Positions 1 to 7,443 of a stretch of DNA of 15,624 nucleotides are shown here, piece by piece; position 1 is the stretch's first letter; every line of letters starts with the position of its first letter. Made by a program: the position numbers and the translations under genes. The notes under the pieces were generated by a model that ran no database searches, was not told the DNA's origin, and worked only from the letters and a program-made list of their open reading frames with translations. The stretch comes from JBBPYA01 sp038200385. GTDB lineage: Bacteria; Actinomycetota; Actinomycetes; Mycobacteriales; Geodermatophilaceae. The DNA is taken from positions 1 to 15,624 of the forward strand of contig JBBPYA010000343.1 of assembly GCA_038200385.1 (NCBI GenBank), read 5' to 3'.

Positions 1-201
1 CTTCAAACCGCTCCGGCAGACCGTCGAATCGATCTACGCCACGCTCAAAGGACAGCTCAACCTGGAACGACACGGCGGGCACACCACCACCGGAGTCCTG
101 GTCCGCGTCCTGCAACGGATGCTCGCCCTCACCACCGCGATTGGCACAACGACCACACCGGACAGCCAGTCCGACGATCCCTCCTCGCCTACGACCACTG
201 A
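1..201 (+). pseudogene. IS982-family-type transposase, 3' end, frameshifted
   Basis: This is the C-terminal end of an insertion-sequence transposase; the rest lies upstream of the window. From base 2 the frame reads FKPLRQTVESIYATLKGQLN, then LERHGGHTTTGVLVRVLQRM and LALTTAI, a pattern I recognise from actinobacterial transposases labelled IS982 family (DDE, RNase H-like fold). After the Ile codon near base 141 the frame is lost. Restoring one T in the TT run at 141-142 gives WHNDHTGQPVRRSLLAYDH followed by TGA at 199-201, the usual family ending. As written, the frame instead runs on to a stop at 716-718 with unrelated residues. The element therefore appears inactive unless the missing base is a sequencing error. 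I could not identify a terminal inverted repeat after 201. The family label is from memory of the C-terminal pattern. Confidence 0.75.
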
Positions 202-321
202 CACGGCTTGGAATCGACCATCTAGCGGTGGGATCGCCGCTACCGCGACGTCCCTGGCCCCATTCCCTGCCGCCGTAACCGCATTGCAAGCATCGAGCCG
301 GCGACCGGCATGGCCCGGCGG

Positions 322-450
322 TCACCGCCGGGGTTGCGCCGACCAGTCCTGGGGCAGCCAGTCCCCGACGACGTTGGCGGCGATGAGCACCCGGTCCGCG
401 GGATCCCAGAGCAGGACTGCTCGCTCCGGGCATCTGCCCAGTAGGTCACG
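322..450 (-). pseudogene. Possible 3' remnant of an unidentified gene
   Basis: On the minus strand the last 40-odd codons before the TGA at 322-324 read like a natural C-terminus: DLLGRCPERAVLLWDPADRV, then LIAANVVGDWLPQDWSAQPR. It has a hydrophobic beta-strand-like alternation (AVLLW, RVLIAAN) and a Trp/Pro-rich end. Codon third positions are mostly G or C over the last 35 codons. Upstream (higher coordinates) the same frame becomes low-complexity Arg/Pro/Ser sequence and then runs antisense through the phosphotransferase gene, so no credible N-terminus exists. It may be the tail of a gene whose front was lost when the insertion sequence arrived. I do not recognise the family, and chance antisense reading in GC-rich DNA is a real alternative. 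Confidence 0.25.
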
Positions 451-546
451 GGTCCGCGGCCGGCGCGACTCCGGGGATCGCGGAAGGCCGGCAAACCGAC
501 CCCGCCGCGCGAGTCGGCAACCGACCCGGCGGTGCGCCGATCGGAC

Positions 547-572
547 CATACTGGGACCCCACGACCGGAGGG
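547..572 (+). promoter_or_regulatory. Possible -10 element and ribosome binding site
   Basis: CATACT (547-552) matches four of six bases of the TATAAT -10 consensus. It lies 15 bases before GGAGGG (567-572), which is eight bases from the ATG at 581. No convincing -35 hexamer is seen at the expected distance. Together they suggest that transcription and translation once began, or still begin, just upstream of the phosphotransferase. Confidence 0.35.
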
Positions 573-580
573 ATGGGCCG

Positions 581-718
581 ATGGCGAGCACAGATGACCA
601 GCTCGACGCGGCCGGGACCCGGATCGGACGCGGCACCACCGGGGGACGGGCTTGCTGCGGGCCGACCTGCGGCCAGACCAGCCAGGCAGGCCGGCTGCGC
701 GATCCGACGAGGGACTGA
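581..718 (+). CDS. Possible small ORF, or broken N-terminal extension of the phosphotransferase
   Basis: This is a 45-codon frame beginning MASTDDQLDAAG and ending in TGA at 716-718. It is supported mainly by its start site: GGAGGG eight bases upstream of ATG. About 38 of 45 codons end in G or C. Three cysteines fall close together (ACCGPTCG), but I recognise no motif. It is in the same reading frame as the downstream phosphotransferase, which stays open from base 719 onward, so a single in-frame TGA separates the two. It could be an independent leader peptide, a relic whose stop arose by mutation, or chance. An extra ~60 residues before the kinase N-lobe would be unusual for APH-fold enzymes, which argues against a simple nonsense mutation. 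Confidence 0.25.
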   Translation: MASTDDQLDAAGTRIGRGTTGGRACCGPTCGQTSQAGRLRDPTRD

Positions 719-799
719 CCGACCGTCGATCCCGAGACCGACCGGCTCGCAGCACTCCGCTCGGATGCGCTGATCGACCGGCTGGGGGCCGAGTTCGGG

Positions 800-1792
800 T
801 TGGCCGTCAGCACCGTGACGCCGGTCAACGGCGGATGGGACACCGGCGCCTCGGTGCACCGCGCGACCCTCGCCAGCGGCGTCCCCGTCGCGGCCAAGCT
901 CAGTCGCAGCACCCGGACCGGGGGCCTGCGGGTGGCCGCGGAGCTGAGCCGCGCGGGGCTGGCCGGTATTCCGGCCCCTGTCCTGGCCCGCTCGGGACAG
1001 CCGTTCAGCATCGTGGAAGGCGTGCGGCTGTCGGTGTCCCGCTGGCTGTCCGGGCGGGTGGCGATGGACAGCGGGCTGTCCGAACTGGAGTGGCGGGCGT
1101 TCGGTGCTCTGCTGGCCGGGGTGCACGCGGCCGTGCCCGGCGGCGCCGTCCGAGCCGCGTTGGCGACCGAGGACTTCCACACCCCCGAGGTCGAGACCCT
1201 GCGCAGCCTGGACGCCCGGCTCCGGGGCGGGCAGCGGACGCCGGCCGAGCCGATCCCGGCCGAGTCCGGGCCGGACAGCGATCCGCTGGCCACCGAGCTG
1301 ACCCGGACCTGGCGGACGGGGGCGGAGCGGATAGCGCTGCTGGGCCGGCAGACCGACGCGCTCGGCACCGAGCTGCGCGGTCGGGGTGCCTCCGTGGGGC
1401 TGTGTCATGCCGACGCCCACCTCGGAAACGTTGTGGTCGACGACGCCGGCCGGGTCTGGCTGCTGGACTGGGACGAGGCGATCCTCGCGCCGCGGGAGCG
1501 GGACCTGATGTTCGTGATCGGGGGCGTCCTGTCCGGAGCCCCGGTGACCATCGAGCAGGAGGGTTGGTTCTTTGGCGGGTACGGCGACGCGGCGATCGAC
1601 CCTGTGCGGTTGGCCTACTACCGGTGTTCCTGGGCGGTACAGGATCTGGTCAATTTCGCCACCCTGATCCTGGACCGCTCCGCCCGACCGGGCGACCTGC
1701 GGGTCCAGGCGCTGGCGTTGTTCCTGGGGTTGCTGGCCCCGACCGGGATCGTGGCCACCGCCGTCCGTTCGCTGCGCGAGATCGGTCGGTAG
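800..1792 (+). CDS. APH-fold phosphotransferase family protein
   Basis: This is a small-molecule kinase of the aminoglycoside/choline phosphotransferase fold, cytosolic, transferring ATP phosphate to an unknown substrate. Numbering from the TTG at 800, the N-lobe has VPVAAKLS with the likely ATP-contacting Lys33. The catalytic (Brenner) loop is LCHADAHLGN with Asp205 and Asn210, and the metal-binding Asp223 lies in VWLLDWDEA. The C-terminal YYRCSWAVQDLVNFA helix is typical of the family, and 330 residues is a normal length. The start is uncertain: TTG at 800 is the first usual start codon, but the frame is open from 719 and reads plausibly as protein (ETDRLAALRSDALIDRLGAE), so the true N-terminus may lie upstream or be damaged. 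Only 12 bases separate it from proS, suggesting co-transcription. Aminoglycoside resistance should not be assumed; chromosomal members of this group mostly have unknown substrates. Confidence 0.82.
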   Translation: MAVSTVTPVNGGWDTGASVHRATLASGVPVAAKLSRSTRTGGLRVAAELSRAGLAGIPAPVLARSGQPFSIVEGVRLSVSRWLSGRVAMDSGLSELEWRAFGALLAGVHAAVPGGAVRAALATEDFHTPEVETLRSLDARLRGGQRTPAEPIPAESGPDSDPLATELTRTWRTGAERIALLGRQTDALGTELRGRGASVGLCHADAHLGNVVVDDAGRVWLLDWDEAILAPRERDLMFVIGGVLSGAPVTIEQEGWFFGGYGDAAIDPVRLAYYRCSWAVQDLVNFATLILDRSARPGDLRVQALALFLGLLAPTGIVATAVRSLREIGR

Positions 1793-1804
1793 CCTCACCC
1801 GACG

Positions 1805-3493
1805 ATGAGACTGTCCACGCTGCTGTTCGCCACCCTGCGCGACGACCCGGCCGAGGCCGACATGGCTTCGCACCGGCTGCTCGTGCGCGCCGGCTACGTC
1901 CGGCGGCTGGGCGCCGGCCTGTACACGTTGCTGCCGCTCGGGCTCGCCGTACACCGCCGCGTCGAGCAGGTGATCCGCGAGGAGATCGACCGGATCGGCG
2001 GCCAGGAGATGAGCATGCCGGTCGTCCACCCGGCCGAGCTGTGGCGGGCCTCTGGCCGCTACGACGCGATTGGCCAGGAGCTGGTCCGCTTCGGTGACCG
2101 GGCCGACCGTCCGATGGTGCTGGCGATGAGCCACGAGGAGGTCGTCGCCGAGCTGGCCCGGGACCTCGTGCGGAGCTACCGCCAGCTGCCGATGGTCGTG
2201 TACCACTTCCAGACCAAGTTCCGGGACGAGCCGCGGGCCCGCGGCGGGCTGATCCGGGTCCGCGAGTTCGTGATGAAGGACAGCTACAGCCTGGACGCCG
2301 ACGAGGACGGTCTCGAGCGCAGCTACCAGCACCATTTCCAGGCCTACGAACGGATCTTCGCCCGGCTCGGGCTGGCCGCGCTCGCCGTCAGCAGCGACGT
2401 GGGAATGATGGGCGGCACCCAGGCGCACGAGTTCATGGTGCGCAACCCGCACGGCGAGGACACCCTCGTGCTGTGCGCGGCCTGCGGCTACGCCGCGAAC
2501 CAGCAGGTCGCCCCCGTCGCGGCGGCCGACCCCGAACCGGAGGACCCGCGCCCGGTCGCGGAGGTCGCCACCCCGGGGACCGCGACCATCGCCGAGCTGG
2601 CCGCCTATCTGGGCGTCCCGGCCGCGCGCACGGCCAAGGCGGCGTTCTTCGTCGACCCGGCCGGCCGACTGATCACCGCCGTCGTGCGCGGCGACTGCGA
2701 CGTCAACGAGACCAAGCTGGCCAACGCCGCCTCGACGAGCGAGCTGCGCCCCGCCGTGGTCGAGGAGATCCGGGCGGCCGGGATGGAACCGGGCTACGCC
2801 TCACCGGTCGGTGCCGGAGCGACGACCGTGGTCCTGGACGCCTTGGCGGCCCGTACGCCGAACCTGGTGGCCGGTGCCAACCGGGCCGGCTACCACCTGC
2901 GCAACGTCAACGTCGGGCGCGACTTCACCCCGGACGTGACCGCGGACATCGCCGCGGTCCGCGCGGGTGACCGCTGCCCGCAGTGCTCGGCCCCGGTCGA
3001 GCTGACCAGAGGCATCGAGGTGGGCAACATCTTCAAACTCGGCACCCGCTACACCGAGTCCAGCGCGCTGTTCCTCACCGCCGACGGCGTCCGGCGACCG
3101 GTGATCATGGGCAGCTACGGCATCGGGCTGGGCCGGGCGCTGGCCTGCGTCGTCGAGGCCCACCACGACGAGCGCGGCATCGTCTGGCCCGCGGAGGTGG
3201 CGCCGTACCGCGCGCACCTGGTCGCGATCGGCGCCGCCCGCAACACCGACGTGGCCGCGGCCGCTGACGGGCTGTACGAGCGGCTCGGAGCGGCCGGGGT
3301 CGCCGTCCTGTACGACGACCGGAGGCTCTCGCCCGGGGTCGCGCTGGCCGACGCCGACCTGCTCGGCATGCCGACGATCCTCACCGTCAGCCCGCGGTCG
3401 CTGGTCGCCGGGGGCGTCGAGACCACCGACCGCGTCACCGGGGAACGCGCCGTACGCCCGTTCGCCGACGTCGAGGCCGCTCTCCTCGTCTGA
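1805..3493 (+). CDS. proS: Prolyl-tRNA synthetase, bacterial type
   Basis: This is the class II synthetase that charges tRNA-Pro with proline; essential, cytosolic, normally a homodimer. It has 562 residues, typical of the bacterial form. The start MRLSTLLFATLRDDPAEADM is characteristic. Motif 2 lies near residues 137-160 (TKFRDEPRARGGLIRVREF). The editing (INS, YbaK-like) domain that clears mischarged alanine spans roughly 240-385, with VVRGDCDVNETKL. Motif 3 is near 435-450 (GSYGIGLGRALACVVEAHHD), and the anticodon-binding domain follows to the C-terminus. Cysteine pairs CAAC (224-227) and CPQC (391-394) bracket the INS insertion and may form a structural metal site. No strong ribosome binding site precedes ATG 1805, so translation may be coupled to the phosphotransferase ending 12 bases earlier. 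No defects seen. Confidence 0.97.
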   Translation: MRLSTLLFATLRDDPAEADMASHRLLVRAGYVRRLGAGLYTLLPLGLAVHRRVEQVIREEIDRIGGQEMSMPVVHPAELWRASGRYDAIGQELVRFGDRADRPMVLAMSHEEVVAELARDLVRSYRQLPMVVYHFQTKFRDEPRARGGLIRVREFVMKDSYSLDADEDGLERSYQHHFQAYERIFARLGLAALAVSSDVGMMGGTQAHEFMVRNPHGEDTLVLCAACGYAANQQVAPVAAADPEPEDPRPVAEVATPGTATIAELAAYLGVPAARTAKAAFFVDPAGRLITAVVRGDCDVNETKLANAASTSELRPAVVEEIRAAGMEPGYASPVGAGATTVVLDALAARTPNLVAGANRAGYHLRNVNVGRDFTPDVTADIAAVRAGDRCPQCSAPVELTRGIEVGNIFKLGTRYTESSALFLTADGVRRPVIMGSYGIGLGRALACVVEAHHDERGIVWPAEVAPYRAHLVAIGAARNTDVAAAADGLYERLGAAGVAVLYDDRRLSPGVALADADLLGMPTILTVSPRSLVAGGVETTDRVTGERAVRPFADVEAALLV

Positions 3494-3523
3494 CCGCCGC
3501 CGCTTCGGACGCTCGAACCAGAC

Positions 3524-4063
3524 CTATTCGGTCGGGCGCCGGCGCTCCGGCACGGTCGGCGCGGGAGCGGTCGACTCACCGCCGCCGGTGATGGCGGTGG
3601 CCGTCGGAGCCTCCGGCTGCGAGGAGTAGGGGTTGTCCTCGGGCAGCCGGCCACTGATCCGGCCGTAGGCGCCCAGGATCAACAGGAAGCAACCGACGAC
3701 GAGGCTGAACACGACATTGGCCAGCGAGAACGCCAGCATGTTCATCGACGTGCCCAGCACGAACATGTTGACCAGGCCGGAGACCAGGAAGCCGGCACCG
3801 GTCACGATCAGGATGGTGGACGCTGCCGGGCCGCCGCGGACCGCGGCGACGAGCAGCACCGCCCCCACGATGAGGGAGATCAGCGAGAGCAGCCCGTTGG
3901 TGGTCAGGCCCATCACGAACGCGCCCTCGGTGCTGAGCAGCGTCGGCCCGGCGAGCAGCCCGAGGACGCCGAAGACCACAAGGAACGTTCCGAGCACCGC
4001 CGCGGCGACACGGTGCACGGTGTGGATCCGGTGCGGTCCGGTCTTGGGGTGCAGCACGCTCAT
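3524..4063 (-). CDS. DUF4383 domain membrane protein
   Basis: This 179-residue integral membrane protein matches actinobacterial DUF4383 proteins, whose function is unknown. Four hydrophobic helices are visible, at about 19-39 (VAAAVLGTFLVVFGVLGLLAG), 56-76, 80-102 and 107-131. A polar Pro/Thr-rich cytoplasmic or external tail follows and ends RRRPTE. The N-terminal HRIHTVHRVAAAVLG pattern is typical of the family. The start is well supported: on the minus strand GAAGGTGG lies about eight bases before the ATG at 4061-4063. It is convergent with proS, with 30 bases between stop codons. The upstream 345 bases are shared with the divergent kinase-like gene at 4409. Confidence 0.85.
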   Translation of the reverse strand: MSVLHPKTGPHRIHTVHRVAAAVLGTFLVVFGVLGLLAGPTLLSTEGAFVMGLTTNGLLSLISLIVGAVLLVAAVRGGPAASTILIVTGAGFLVSGLVNMFVLGTSMNMLAFSLANVVFSLVVGCFLLILGAYGRISGRLPEDNPYSSQPEAPTATAITGGGESTAPAPTVPERRRPTE

Positions 4064-4408
4064 GTCGTTCCCACCTTCGCGTGGCTACCGGCCTGGCTCG
4101 GCGCCGGGCCGGGTGATCCGACGCTATCGACGGGGGGCGCAAAGACCACAGTTGTGGAGGATCCGTTCGCGCACGGTAAGCAGTTGGTGCTGGACCGGAA
4201 CGGTCCGTCGCAGCGGGTCGCAGCCGCCCGGGCGGGGTTCAGCCGCGCAGCAGGACCGCAGCGCTGAGCAGGACCGGGCCCGGTCGCATGCCGAGGACGT
4301 TAGCCAGCGGCGCGACCGGGCGCGTAGCGGCGCGGTAACGATCGGGCCGCAGCGCCGTACCGGCCCGCCCCTACGATTCGCGCAGGTCGTCGTCGCAGCG
4401 GAGGACAG
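4064..4408. promoter_or_regulatory. Divergent intergenic region between DUF4383 and DUF4032 genes
   Basis: These 345 bases separate two divergently transcribed genes and must carry both promoters. For the plus-strand gene, TACGAT at 4372-4377 fits a TAnnnT -10 element about 31 bases before the start codon, followed by GGAGG at 4400-4404. No good -35 is visible, which is common in actinobacteria. A short inverted repeat, CCACAGTTGTGG (4146-4157), is the only operator-like symmetry I see; twelve bases is weak evidence. No coding frame in the region looks real. Confidence 0.4.
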
Positions 4409-5638
4409 ATGCGCTTCCTGTTCCGTCCGCCGGCCGCCGAGGCGACCGGGTTGCTGACCCTCCCCTGGGACCGGCCCCTGGAGGAGTGGCAGGACAAGCG
4501 GATGCTCGAGGTCCGCCAGCGCGGGATCCACCGCCACGTGGTGCGGTTCGTGGCCGTCGACGACGGCGTCTACGCGCTCAAGGAGATGTACGAGCGGCTG
4601 GCCCGCACCGAGTACCGGCTGCTCGGGGAGTTGGCGCGGCAGGGCCTGCCCGCCGTGACCGTCGTCGGTGTCTGCGTCGAGCGGTCCGGGGGGCTGGACG
4701 CGATCCTGGTGACCCGGTACCTGGACTACTCGATGTCCTACCGCTACCTGTTCGCCGGCAACCGGGCCGGGCAGTCCACCGACCAGCTCATCGACGGGAT
4801 GGTCGAGCTGCTCGCCCGGCTGCACCTGGCCGGGGTGTTCTGGGGGGACTGCTCGCTGTCGAACACGCTGTTCCGGCTCGACGCGGGGACGATCACGGCG
4901 TACCTCGTCGACGCCGAGACCGCCGAGGTGCACCCGACGCTGTCGCCGGGCCAGCGCAGCTACGACGTCGACTTCGCCGCCGAGCGGGTCGGTGGGGAGC
5001 TGATGGACCTGCAGGCCGGCGGCCTGCTGACCGACGACATCGACCCGGTGCAGATCGCGGAGGACATTCCCGGCCGGTACGCCGCGCTGTGGGACGAGCT
5101 GACCCGCGAGGAGGTGTTCCAGCCCGAGGAGCAGCGCTACCGGGTGGCCGAGCGGCTGGCCCGGCTCAACGCCCTCGGCTTCGACGTCGACGAGGTCGAG
5201 CTGCAGACCACCGAGGAGGGCACCCGGCTGCGGGTGCGCACCCGGGTTCCCGAGCCGGGCCACGACCGGCACCGGCTGTTCCAGTTGACCGGCTTGGAGG
5301 CGCAGGAGAACCAGGCCCGGCGGCTGCTCAACGACATCCTGAGCTTCCGCGGCTACCTGGAGCAGCGGCAGGGCCATCAGGTCTCCGATGCCGTCGCCGG
5401 GCACCGCTGGCGCGAGGAGGTGTTCGAGCCGGTGATGGCCACCGTCCCCCCGGCGTTGCACGGCCGGCTGGCACCGGCGGAGATCTTCCACGAGATCCTG
5501 GAGCACCGCTGGTTCCTGTCGGAGCAGTCCGTGCGGGACGTCGGGACGACCGCCGCCGCGGCGGCCTACTTCGAAGGCGTCCTCCCTCGCACGCCGCTGG
5601 CCATCACCCAGCCGTCGGTCCGGCTGCCCGGCGAGTAG
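4409..5638 (+). CDS. DUF4032 domain kinase-like protein (LPS-kinase fold)
   Basis: This 409-residue cytosolic protein has a kinase-like N-terminal half related to the lipopolysaccharide kinase (WaaP/Kdo kinase) group and a C-terminal DUF4032 domain. Kinase hallmarks are visible: VYALKEM with Lys58, a catalytic loop FWGDCSLSN with Asp147 and Asn152 (Gly in place of the usual His before Asp), and LVDAET with Asp168 in the metal-binding position. The C-terminal half (from about residue 210) is acidic and helical, ending ALHGRLAPAEIFHEILEHRW. Actinobacteria have no lipopolysaccharide, so the substrate is unknown. The ATG is preceded by GGAGG four bases away. The next gene follows 55 bases downstream in the same direction, so the two may share a transcript. 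Confidence 0.88.
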   Translation: MRFLFRPPAAEATGLLTLPWDRPLEEWQDKRMLEVRQRGIHRHVVRFVAVDDGVYALKEMYERLARTEYRLLGELARQGLPAVTVVGVCVERSGGLDAILVTRYLDYSMSYRYLFAGNRAGQSTDQLIDGMVELLARLHLAGVFWGDCSLSNTLFRLDAGTITAYLVDAETAEVHPTLSPGQRSYDVDFAAERVGGELMDLQAGGLLTDDIDPVQIAEDIPGRYAALWDELTREEVFQPEEQRYRVAERLARLNALGFDVDEVELQTTEEGTRLRVRTRVPEPGHDRHRLFQLTGLEAQENQARRLLNDILSFRGYLEQRQGHQVSDAVAGHRWREEVFEPVMATVPPALHGRLAPAEIFHEILEHRWFLSEQSVRDVGTTAAAAAYFEGVLPRTPLAITQPSVRLPGE

Positions 5639-5693
5639 TGCTGCCCGGCCAGTCGTGCTGCCGGCCAGCAGCGCTGCCCCGGCAGGTGCGACA

Positions 5694-6410
5694 GTGACCG
5701 ACGTGCGGATCCCCAGCGGTGACATCGAGCTCGACGCCTACCTCGCCGTACCGACCGGGACCGGGCCGTGGCCCGGCGTCGTCCTGGTACACGACATCTT
5801 CGGCTTCCGCGGGGACGTCAAGGACCAGGCCGACCACCTGGCTGCCGAGGGATACCTCACCGTCGCCCCGTCGCTGTACTCCCGCGGGAGCAAGCCGGGC
5901 TGCCTGATCGCCACGATGAGGGCCGGGATGAGCGGTGCCGGTCCGGCCTTTGCTGACCTGGATGCGAGCCGACGCTGGCTGGCCGCCCGCGACGACTGCA
6001 CCGGCCGGGTCGGGATCCTCGGCTTCTGCATCGGCGGCAACTTCGCCATGCTCTGCGCCCCCCGTTACGACTTCGACGCCGCCTCGGTGAACTACGGCAT
6101 GGTTCCCGACGACGCCGAGCAGGCGCTGGCCGGGTCCTGCCCGGTGGTCGGCTCCTGGGGAGCCCACGACAAGCGGCTGCGGGGGTCGGCGCAACGGGTC
6201 GAGGCCGCGCTGAACGCGCTCGGCGTACCGAACGACACCTTGGAGTACCCGAGCGTCGGACACGCGTTCCTGAACCGGCTGCCGGCGGTGCTGCGCGGTC
6301 AGCGCAATCCGCTGGCCATAGCGATGGGGGTCAACCACCACGATCCGGCAGCGGTCGAGGACGCCTGGCGCCGGATCCTGGCGTTCTTCCGGGAGCACCT
6401 CGGCGGCTGA
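5694..6410 (+). CDS. Dienelactone hydrolase family protein
   Basis: This is a cytosolic alpha/beta hydrolase of the dienelactone hydrolase (DLH) family, 238 residues from the GTG at 5694. The triad is intact: nucleophile Cys112 in GILGFCIGG, Asp159 in WGAHDKRL, and His190 in SVGHAFL. The core opens with WPGVVLVHDIFGFRGD, which carries Asp where classical DLH has a glutamate. I prefer GTG 5694 over an in-frame GTG at 5655: AGGTG at 5684-5688 is well spaced, homology begins at once (TDVRIPSGDIELDAYLAVP), and the extra 13 residues of the longer form are Ala/Ser-rich filler. The substrate cannot be told from sequence; many members act on esters or lactones unrelated to chloroaromatic degradation. 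It converges with the polymerase-domain gene, with a hairpin between them. Confidence 0.9.
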   Translation: MTDVRIPSGDIELDAYLAVPTGTGPWPGVVLVHDIFGFRGDVKDQADHLAAEGYLTVAPSLYSRGSKPGCLIATMRAGMSGAGPAFADLDASRRWLAARDDCTGRVGILGFCIGGNFAMLCAPRYDFDAASVNYGMVPDDAEQALAGSCPVVGSWGAHDKRLRGSAQRVEAALNALGVPNDTLEYPSVGHAFLNRLPAVLRGQRNPLAIAMGVNHHDPAAVEDAWRRILAFFREHLGG

Positions 6411-6411
6411 G

Positions 6412-6443
6412 CGGTCGGCTGGGATCCTGGGGTCCGCCGACCG
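6412..6443. terminator. Bidirectional hairpin terminator between convergent genes
   Basis: The arms CGGTCGGC (6412-6419) and GCCGACCG (6436-6443) are perfectly complementary. The intervening bases can extend the stem through GGATC pairing with GGTCC (one G-U pair) after a two-base bulge. It begins two bases after the hydrolase stop codon and lies 14 bases from the stop of the opposing gene. There is no T-tract, as is common in actinobacterial terminators. Confidence 0.65.
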
Positions 6444-6456
6444 TCGTGAGCGCTGA

Positions 6457-7437
6457 TCAGGAACGGCGCTCGCGGGCCCGGCGCTTGCCCTCGTGCATGG
6501 CCTGCACGCGGGCGACCGGGATGTCGTGTCCCTCCGCGAGCAGGTCGGTGGGCAGCGACTGCGGCGCCGGCATCGAGTCCCGCCACGGATCGCGGTCGGC
6601 CAGCGCATCCAGGGCGGTGTGCACGGTGAAGTCCGCCGGTCGGATCCGGTCCAGCTCGGTCCATCCGACCGGGAAAGAAACCGGGGTCCCGGCACGGACC
6701 CGCGGGCTGTAGGCGGCGACCACGGTCGCGCCGCGGGCCCGGGTGGAGTCGAGGAACACCTTCCCTTCCCGGTCCTGCTTGACGTACGCCGTGGTGGCGA
6801 TCCTCGGATCGAGCCGCTCGGCCCGGGCCGCCAGCGCCCGGGTCGCCGCCGCCGCGTCCTCGACCGAGACACCGCGGTCCACCGGCAGGTAGACGTGCAG
6901 CCCCTTGGCGCCGCTGGTCTTCACCGCCGCCGCGAGCCCGCAGTCGCTCAACGTCCGGTGCACCAGTTGGGCCGCGGCGACCACGTGTTCGAAGGGCGCC
7001 CCTTCCGGCGGGTCGAGGTCGAGCACGATATGGGTCGGGTGGTGCCGTCCCACCCGGAACAGGGCCGGGTGGTACTCCACGGCGCGCTGGTTGGCCAGCC
7101 ACAGCAACGTCCGCCGGTCGTCGCACAGCGCGTAGGTGACCTCGCGCTTGGACGCCTCGGCCCAGACGGTCGTCGTACGGACCCAGTCCGGGGTGTACTT
7201 CGGCAGGTTCTTCTGCATGAACGCGGGCTGCCCGGGCCGGACCCGCAGCACCGACAGGGCCCGCTGCTCGAGTCCGGGCAGGAGGCGCTCCCGCACCGCG
7301 TCGAGGTAGTCGACCAGATCCCCCTTGGTGGCCAGCGAACCGTCGAACAGCGGCTGGTCGAGGTTGGTCAACTCGACACCGGCCCGCTGGGCAGCCCGTG
7401 GCGCCCCCGCTGACGCCCCCGATGCCCGGCCGGCCAC
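6457..7437 (-). CDS. Stand-alone LigD-type DNA primase/polymerase domain protein
   Basis: This is a polymerase of the archaeo-eukaryotic primase fold, homologous to the POL domain of LigD, which fills gaps and adds ribonucleotides during non-homologous end joining. Numbering from the GTG at 7435-7437 (326 residues): NLPKYTPDWV (77-86), the metal-binding pair in HIVLDLDPPEG (Asp140, Asp142), KGLHVYLPV with His181, and the likely third metal ligand Asp230 in KVFLDSTRAR. No ligase or nuclease domain is fused and none lies nearby, so it is a stand-alone PolDom like those known beside LigD in mycobacteria. The frame is open upstream to 7605, but those residues are Pro/Arg/Gly-rich. I chose GTG 7437 because a -10 element sits exactly where a leaderless transcript would start on that codon. 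Confidence 0.92.
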   Translation of the reverse strand: MAGRASGASAGAPRAAQRAGVELTNLDQPLFDGSLATKGDLVDYLDAVRERLLPGLEQRALSVLRVRPGQPAFMQKNLPKYTPDWVRTTTVWAEASKREVTYALCDDRRTLLWLANQRAVEYHPALFRVGRHHPTHIVLDLDPPEGAPFEHVVAAAQLVHRTLSDCGLAAAVKTSGAKGLHVYLPVDRGVSVEDAAAATRALAARAERLDPRIATTAYVKQDREGKVFLDSTRARGATVVAAYSPRVRAGTPVSFPVGWTELDRIRPADFTVHTALDALADRDPWRDSMPAPQSLPTDLLAEGHDIPVARVQAMHEGKRRARERRS

Positions 7438-7443
7438 GGCGCC

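Larger units (their letters stand above)
202..580. other. Region without an assigned gene between IS remnant and phosphotransferase
   Basis: No open frame here looks like a complete gene. The stretch probably holds the outer end of the insertion sequence and eroded DNA beyond it. The minus strand at 322-450 has a protein-like tail (separate entry). Near the right edge, CATACT at 547-552 resembles an actinobacterial -10 element, and GGAGGG at 567-572 is a good ribosome binding site eight bases before an ATG at 581. I see no tRNA, terminator-quality hairpin or repeat in it. Confidence 0.4.

Noticed and set aside
446..2452. Very long minus-strand open frame opposite the phosphotransferase and proS
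   Set aside because: It is antisense to two clearly conserved genes, its product is His/Gln/Arg/Pro-rich low complexity, and long antisense frames are expected in GC-rich coding DNA.
3494..3523. Terminator between proS and the DUF4383 gene
   Set aside because: Only three- to four-base complementary arms are available in the 30-base gap, too weak to support.
4124..5725. 533-codon minus-strand open frame opposite the DUF4032 gene
   Set aside because: It is a mirror of the codon bias of the real gene and has no recognisable motif or credible start.
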